Source of the DNA: Gp6-AA40 sp036274155
GTDB taxonomy: Bacteria; Acidobacteriota; Vicinamibacteria; Vicinamibacterales; UBA2999
Reading direction: 5' to 3'
DNA: 7,953 nt
Assembly (NCBI GenBank): GCA_036274155.1
Contig: DASUGH010000059.1
Coordinates: forward strand, 1-7,953
The first letter of the stretch is position 1; each line of letters starts with the position of its first letter. The notes under the pieces were generated by a model that saw nothing but the letters and a program-made list of their open reading frames with translations, did no database searches and was not told the origin of the DNA. This document shows, one piece after another, positions 5,659-7,953 of this stretch. Both the position numbers and the translations under genes were made by a program.

Positions 5659-7242
5659 ATGGAAGAGGCCGACGCCTGGAGAAAACGGCTGAATCGCGCC
5701 GTCCGCGAGTTCGCGGCCCGGAGCGAGACCGACGCCGGAGAGTCGCCGGTACTGACGCTGCTGCGGGAAGTGGCCGACACCCTCGCAGTCACCCGCGCGG
5801 CGTTCGTACGGGTCCCGGTCATGCTCGACGGGGTGCGCGACTGCTATGAATGGGGCGCACCACGGATAGGGTCATGCCTCGAGGCTGAATCCGTCCATAC
5901 GCTGATCGCCGACGTGACCAGCAGCGGCGACGCGCTCGTGATGCCACGGCCCGTGGACGAGGGAGCGGACGCCGGCGCGGATGCCTATGCCGCCTTGCGT
6001 GCGTCCGGAGTCGCCAGCGCGGCGATCGTGCCCACGGGGATGGGAACGCAGCTGCCCTGGAGCTGGATGCTGGGCACGGCCGATGCGGACTACGTCTGGA
6101 CCGAGCCAGTCATCGATCATCTGCAGATACTCGCCGACGTCGTCGGCGGTCTGCTCGAGCGCAGACGCACCGTCTCAGCGGACGGCGGGCAGCGTGAACT
6201 CGCTGCCGCTCAGCGCCGCCAGCAACGATCGGCTCCGCGCGTCCCTCCGCTGAATCGACGGTTCGAGGACATCATCGGGCAGAGCCCGGCCCTGCACACG
6301 GCGCTCTCGATGCTCGAGGAAGTCATCGAGACCAATGCCACGGTGCTGCTGCTCGGCGAGACCGGCACCGGCAAGGAGCTGTTCGCACGCGCGCTGCACA
6401 AAGGTGGACCGCGCCGGGCTTTTCCGCTGGTGAGCGTGAACTGCGGCGCGCTGCCGCCAAGCCTGATCGAAAGCGAGCTGTTCGGACATCAGCGCGGCGC
6501 GTTCACCGGCGCAATCGCACCGAGGAAGGGGCGCTTCGAGCTGGCCCATCGCGGCACGCTGTTCCTCGATGAAATAGGCGACCTCGCGCTGGAGCTTCAG
6601 GCGAAGCTGCTGCGCGTCCTGCAGGAGGGTGCGTTCGAGCGCGTCGGCTCGTCGCAGACGCAGACCGTTGACGTCCGGATCATCGCGGCGACTCATCGCG
6701 ATCTGGAGCAGGCAGTCGTGGAGGGCAGGTTCCGGGCGGACCTCTATTACCGGCTGAACGTCTTCCCGATCCGCGTACCGACGCTGCGCGAGCGGCGCGA
6801 AGATCTTCCCGCCCTTGTCTGGCACATCATCGAGAAGCGGCAGGCGCAGTTCCATCGGCACATCACGCACGTGCCGTCCTCGGTGTGGGATGCCTTGCAG
6901 CGGTACTCCTGGCCGGGCAACGTCCGCGAGCTCGAGAACGTGATCGAAGGGGCATTAATTCATTCCTCGACGCACGTGCTGACGCTCCGCGAAGGCGCTC
7001 TGGCAAGCGCGACACCTCCCCCGGACACGGACACACGGCTGACGGCGGTCGACCGCGTCCACATCGAACGGGTCCTCAAGGAGTGCGACTGGCGTATCAA
7101 CGGCGCGGGCAATGCCGCGGAAAAGCTGGGACTCCACCCCAATACGCTGCGCTTCCGAATCAAGAAGCTCGGGATCGTCCGCCAGAGGGGCCGTGTGCAG
7201 CCGCTCCGCTTCTCTTCAGGTGGCCGGGACCGGGCGTCCTAG
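5659..7242 (+). CDS. Sigma-54-dependent transcriptional activator, GAF-AAA+-Fis HTH (FhlA-like)
   Basis: This is a 527-residue bacterial enhancer-binding protein. Seen: an N-terminal GAF-like domain (about 1-170), a charged linker, and a sigma-54 interaction AAA+ domain (about 202-430). The AAA+ domain has Walker A GETGTGKE (233-240), an intact GAFTGA loop (280-285) that contacts sigma-54, Walker B TLFLDE (D304, E305), the 'ATHRDL' sensor I region, 'FRADLYYRLNVFPIRVPTL' with arginine-finger candidates R359 and R365, and 'WPGNVRELENV'. A Fis-type helix-turn-helix follows (about 460-507, 'NAAEKLGLHPNTLRFRIKKLGI'), as in FhlA-type regulators. There is no receiver domain, so activity is probably set by a ligand bound to GAF rather than by phosphorylation. 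All ATPase motifs are present, so it should be active. ATG 5659 is chosen because the frame upstream, open to TTG 5521, runs through the hairpin. No strong ribosome site is visible. It is the obvious local candidate to drive the sigma-54 promoter at 4756. Confidence 0.92.
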   Translation: MEEADAWRKRLNRAVREFAARSETDAGESPVLTLLREVADTLAVTRAAFVRVPVMLDGVRDCYEWGAPRIGSCLEAESVHTLIADVTSSGDALVMPRPVDEGADAGADAYAALRASGVASAAIVPTGMGTQLPWSWMLGTADADYVWTEPVIDHLQILADVVGGLLERRRTVSADGGQRELAAAQRRQQRSAPRVPPLNRRFEDIIGQSPALHTALSMLEEVIETNATVLLLGETGTGKELFARALHKGGPRRAFPLVSVNCGALPPSLIESELFGHQRGAFTGAIAPRKGRFELAHRGTLFLDEIGDLALELQAKLLRVLQEGAFERVGSSQTQTVDVRIIAATHRDLEQAVVEGRFRADLYYRLNVFPIRVPTLRERREDLPALVWHIIEKRQAQFHRHITHVPSSVWDALQRYSWPGNVRELENVIEGALIHSSTHVLTLREGALASATPPPDTDTRLTAVDRVHIERVLKECDWRINGAGNAAEKLGLHPNTLRFRIKKLGIVRQRGRVQPLRFSSGGRDRAS

Positions 7243-7276
7243 GCCGCCGCGGAGAATTACACTTTTGAAAAATCTG

Positions 7277-7306
7277 GGAAACGTTGAGATTTTCTTGCGC
7301 TATAGT
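7277..7306 (+). promoter_or_regulatory. Possible housekeeping-type promoter in an AT-rich spacer
   Basis: TATAGT (7301-7306) is one base from the -10 consensus, in a locally AT-rich stretch (7258-7325) that stands out in this GC-rich window. The -35 is poor: GGAAAC at 7277-7282 is 18 bases upstream, and TTGAGA at 7285-7290 is too close. ATG 7337 follows about 30 bases later. There is no GG-N10-GC sigma-54 pattern here. Confidence 0.4.
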
Positions 7307-7336
7307 CGGCACGAGAGTGTTTTTGAGGCAGGCGAA

Positions 7337-7663
7337 ATGGGATCACACAGCAGACAGCCTGACGACCAGACCGACCCGCAGCGAGAAGATCTCCGCCGAC
7401 TCGGCCTCGACCTGCACAACTCCATCGTGCAGTCTCTCGCTGCGCTGACCTCGAATCTCGACGTCGTGAAGAACGGCAGCGACACGCTCGACCTTCGGAC
7501 GCGCAACATCCTCGAACACAGTTCCACAATCGCCAGAGAGTGCTTCCAGGAGCTGTTGACGCTGTCGGAAATGCTCTGTCCTCAGGTGATCGACGAAGCC
7601 GGGCTCTCGGTGAGCGCGCCACAGCGCTCAAGTCCGGCAGGTGGCAAGCGCAAGACTTCATAG
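7337..7663 (+). CDS. Stand-alone HisKA_3-type phosphoacceptor domain without ATPase domain
   Basis: This is a 108-residue protein with no signal peptide or membrane segment. Residues about 15-92 look like the two-helix dimerisation/phosphoacceptor domain of NarL-type kinases. The first helix contains 'LGLDLHNSIVQSLAALTSNL' (His27), and the second ends in 'LLTLSEMLCPQVIDEAGL', which matches the usual 'LRxLSxxLHPPxLDExGL' end of HisKA_3. In full kinases a HATPase_c domain follows. Here the protein ends 18 residues later in a Ser/Lys-rich tail, and no ATPase motif appears in the other frames downstream. The motif is H-N-x-x-x-Q instead of H-D/E-x-x-x-Q: the acid linked with autokinase activity is lost and the Gln linked with phosphatase activity is kept. 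Start ATG 7337 has GAGG eight bases upstream. The frame is open further back to 7112, but that part overlaps the activator gene. It could be a phosphotransfer protein, a phosphatase, or a remnant. Confidence 0.65.
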   Translation: MGSHSRQPDDQTDPQREDLRRLGLDLHNSIVQSLAALTSNLDVVKNGSDTLDLRTRNILEHSSTIARECFQELLTLSEMLCPQVIDEAGLSVSAPQRSSPAGGKRKTS

Positions 7664-7759
7664 GTCCCGCGGGCAGCAGCTTGGTGGTGCGGGGCACCGA
7701 GCCGATCGATCGCTGCGTAACGAGGTAGAGACGATCCCCCCGGGACTCGGAGATGCGGG

Positions 7760-7953
7760 ATGGGCCGATCGGCAGACGACCTCCCTGCTAGAACCGGCGG
7801 ATCCGCACGCTTACGAGTGGTGATCGCCGACAGTCACGACGTGATCCGCAGGACGGTTCGGACGACGCTCATCGCCGAACCGGCGTGGACGGTGTGTGCC
7901 GAGGCGACGACGGGGCTCGAGACGCTGGCAAAGGTCTCCGAATTCAAACCAGA
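7760..7953 (+). CDS. Response regulator, N-terminal part of receiver domain (3' end outside window)
   Basis: Sixty-four residues are visible before the window ends. After a polar N-terminal extension (1-17) the sequence 'LRVVIADSHDVIRRTVRTTL' gives the first strand and helix of a receiver domain, with Asp24 in the acidic pocket and Ser25 in place of the second acid, the same A-D-S-H pattern as the response regulator at 4843. The 'TVCAEATTGLETLAKVSEFKP' segment is the second strand and helix of NarL-type receivers, so a LuxR-type output domain is expected further on but not seen. Start ATG 7760 is preceded by GGAG at seven bases. GTG 7817 is the alternative, but it lacks room for the first strand. 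The gene lies 96 bases after the HisKA_3 stub, consistent with one operon. Confidence 0.8.
   Translation, partial: MGRSADDLPARTGGSARLRVVIADSHDVIRRTVRTTLIAEPAWTVCAEATTGLETLAKVSEFKP

Noticed and set aside
6175..6870. Open 231-residue frame on the minus strand opposite the AAA+ domain
   Set aside because: It is a shadow of the conserved AAA+ coding sequence with no recognisable motif of its own.

Overview
The window is GC-rich DNA that is almost fully coding. It looks like a chromosomal signal-transduction neighbourhood from a free-living bacterium. No phylogenetic marker is present. The helix-turn-helix of the first response regulator (SMKEVAAALNLTVRTVAFHKYRMME) and the FhlA-like activator resemble proteins common in Acidobacteriota, perhaps Vicinamibacteria. 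That assignment is an impression from protein style and is weak. I see no mobile element, tRNA, rRNA or CRISPR array.

Layout. Positions 1-438 hold the 3' end of a phospholipase D-like gene on the + strand. It converges, seven bases apart, on a two-gene minus-strand operon (1314 down to 446). That operon encodes a small secreted protein of unknown function and a DUF4136 protein, overlapping by GTGA. After a 250-base divergent spacer, the + strand carries a soluble hybrid histidine kinase (1565-3952, HisKA-HATPase-REC-GAF-PAS) and, 13 bases on, a small exported protein (3966-4472). A 370-base intergenic region follows with a hairpin, inverted repeats and a near-consensus sigma-54 promoter (4756-4771). 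Next come a NarL/LuxR-type response regulator (4843-5490), two abutting inverted repeats (5520-5572) and a GAF-AAA+-Fis sigma-54 activator (5659-7242). An AT-rich promoter-like stretch then precedes a 108-residue protein that is only a HisKA_3-type phosphoacceptor domain (7337-7663), and the 5' end of a second response regulator (7760 to the window end).

How the genes may work together (inference). The hybrid kinase, the kinase stub and two response regulators are parts of a phosphorelay. The sigma-54 activator has a GAF rather than a receiver domain, so it is probably ligand-controlled. It is a natural candidate to fire the sigma-54 promoter of the neighbouring response regulator. No protein here has an obvious transmembrane sensor, so the input is probably cytoplasmic or comes from a partner outside the window. 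The most unusual points are the ATPase-less HisKA_3 protein with an HNxxxQ motif, the hybrid kinase whose sensory domains come last and end in what looks like a broken second H-box, and the sigma-54 promoter beside a sigma-54 activator.
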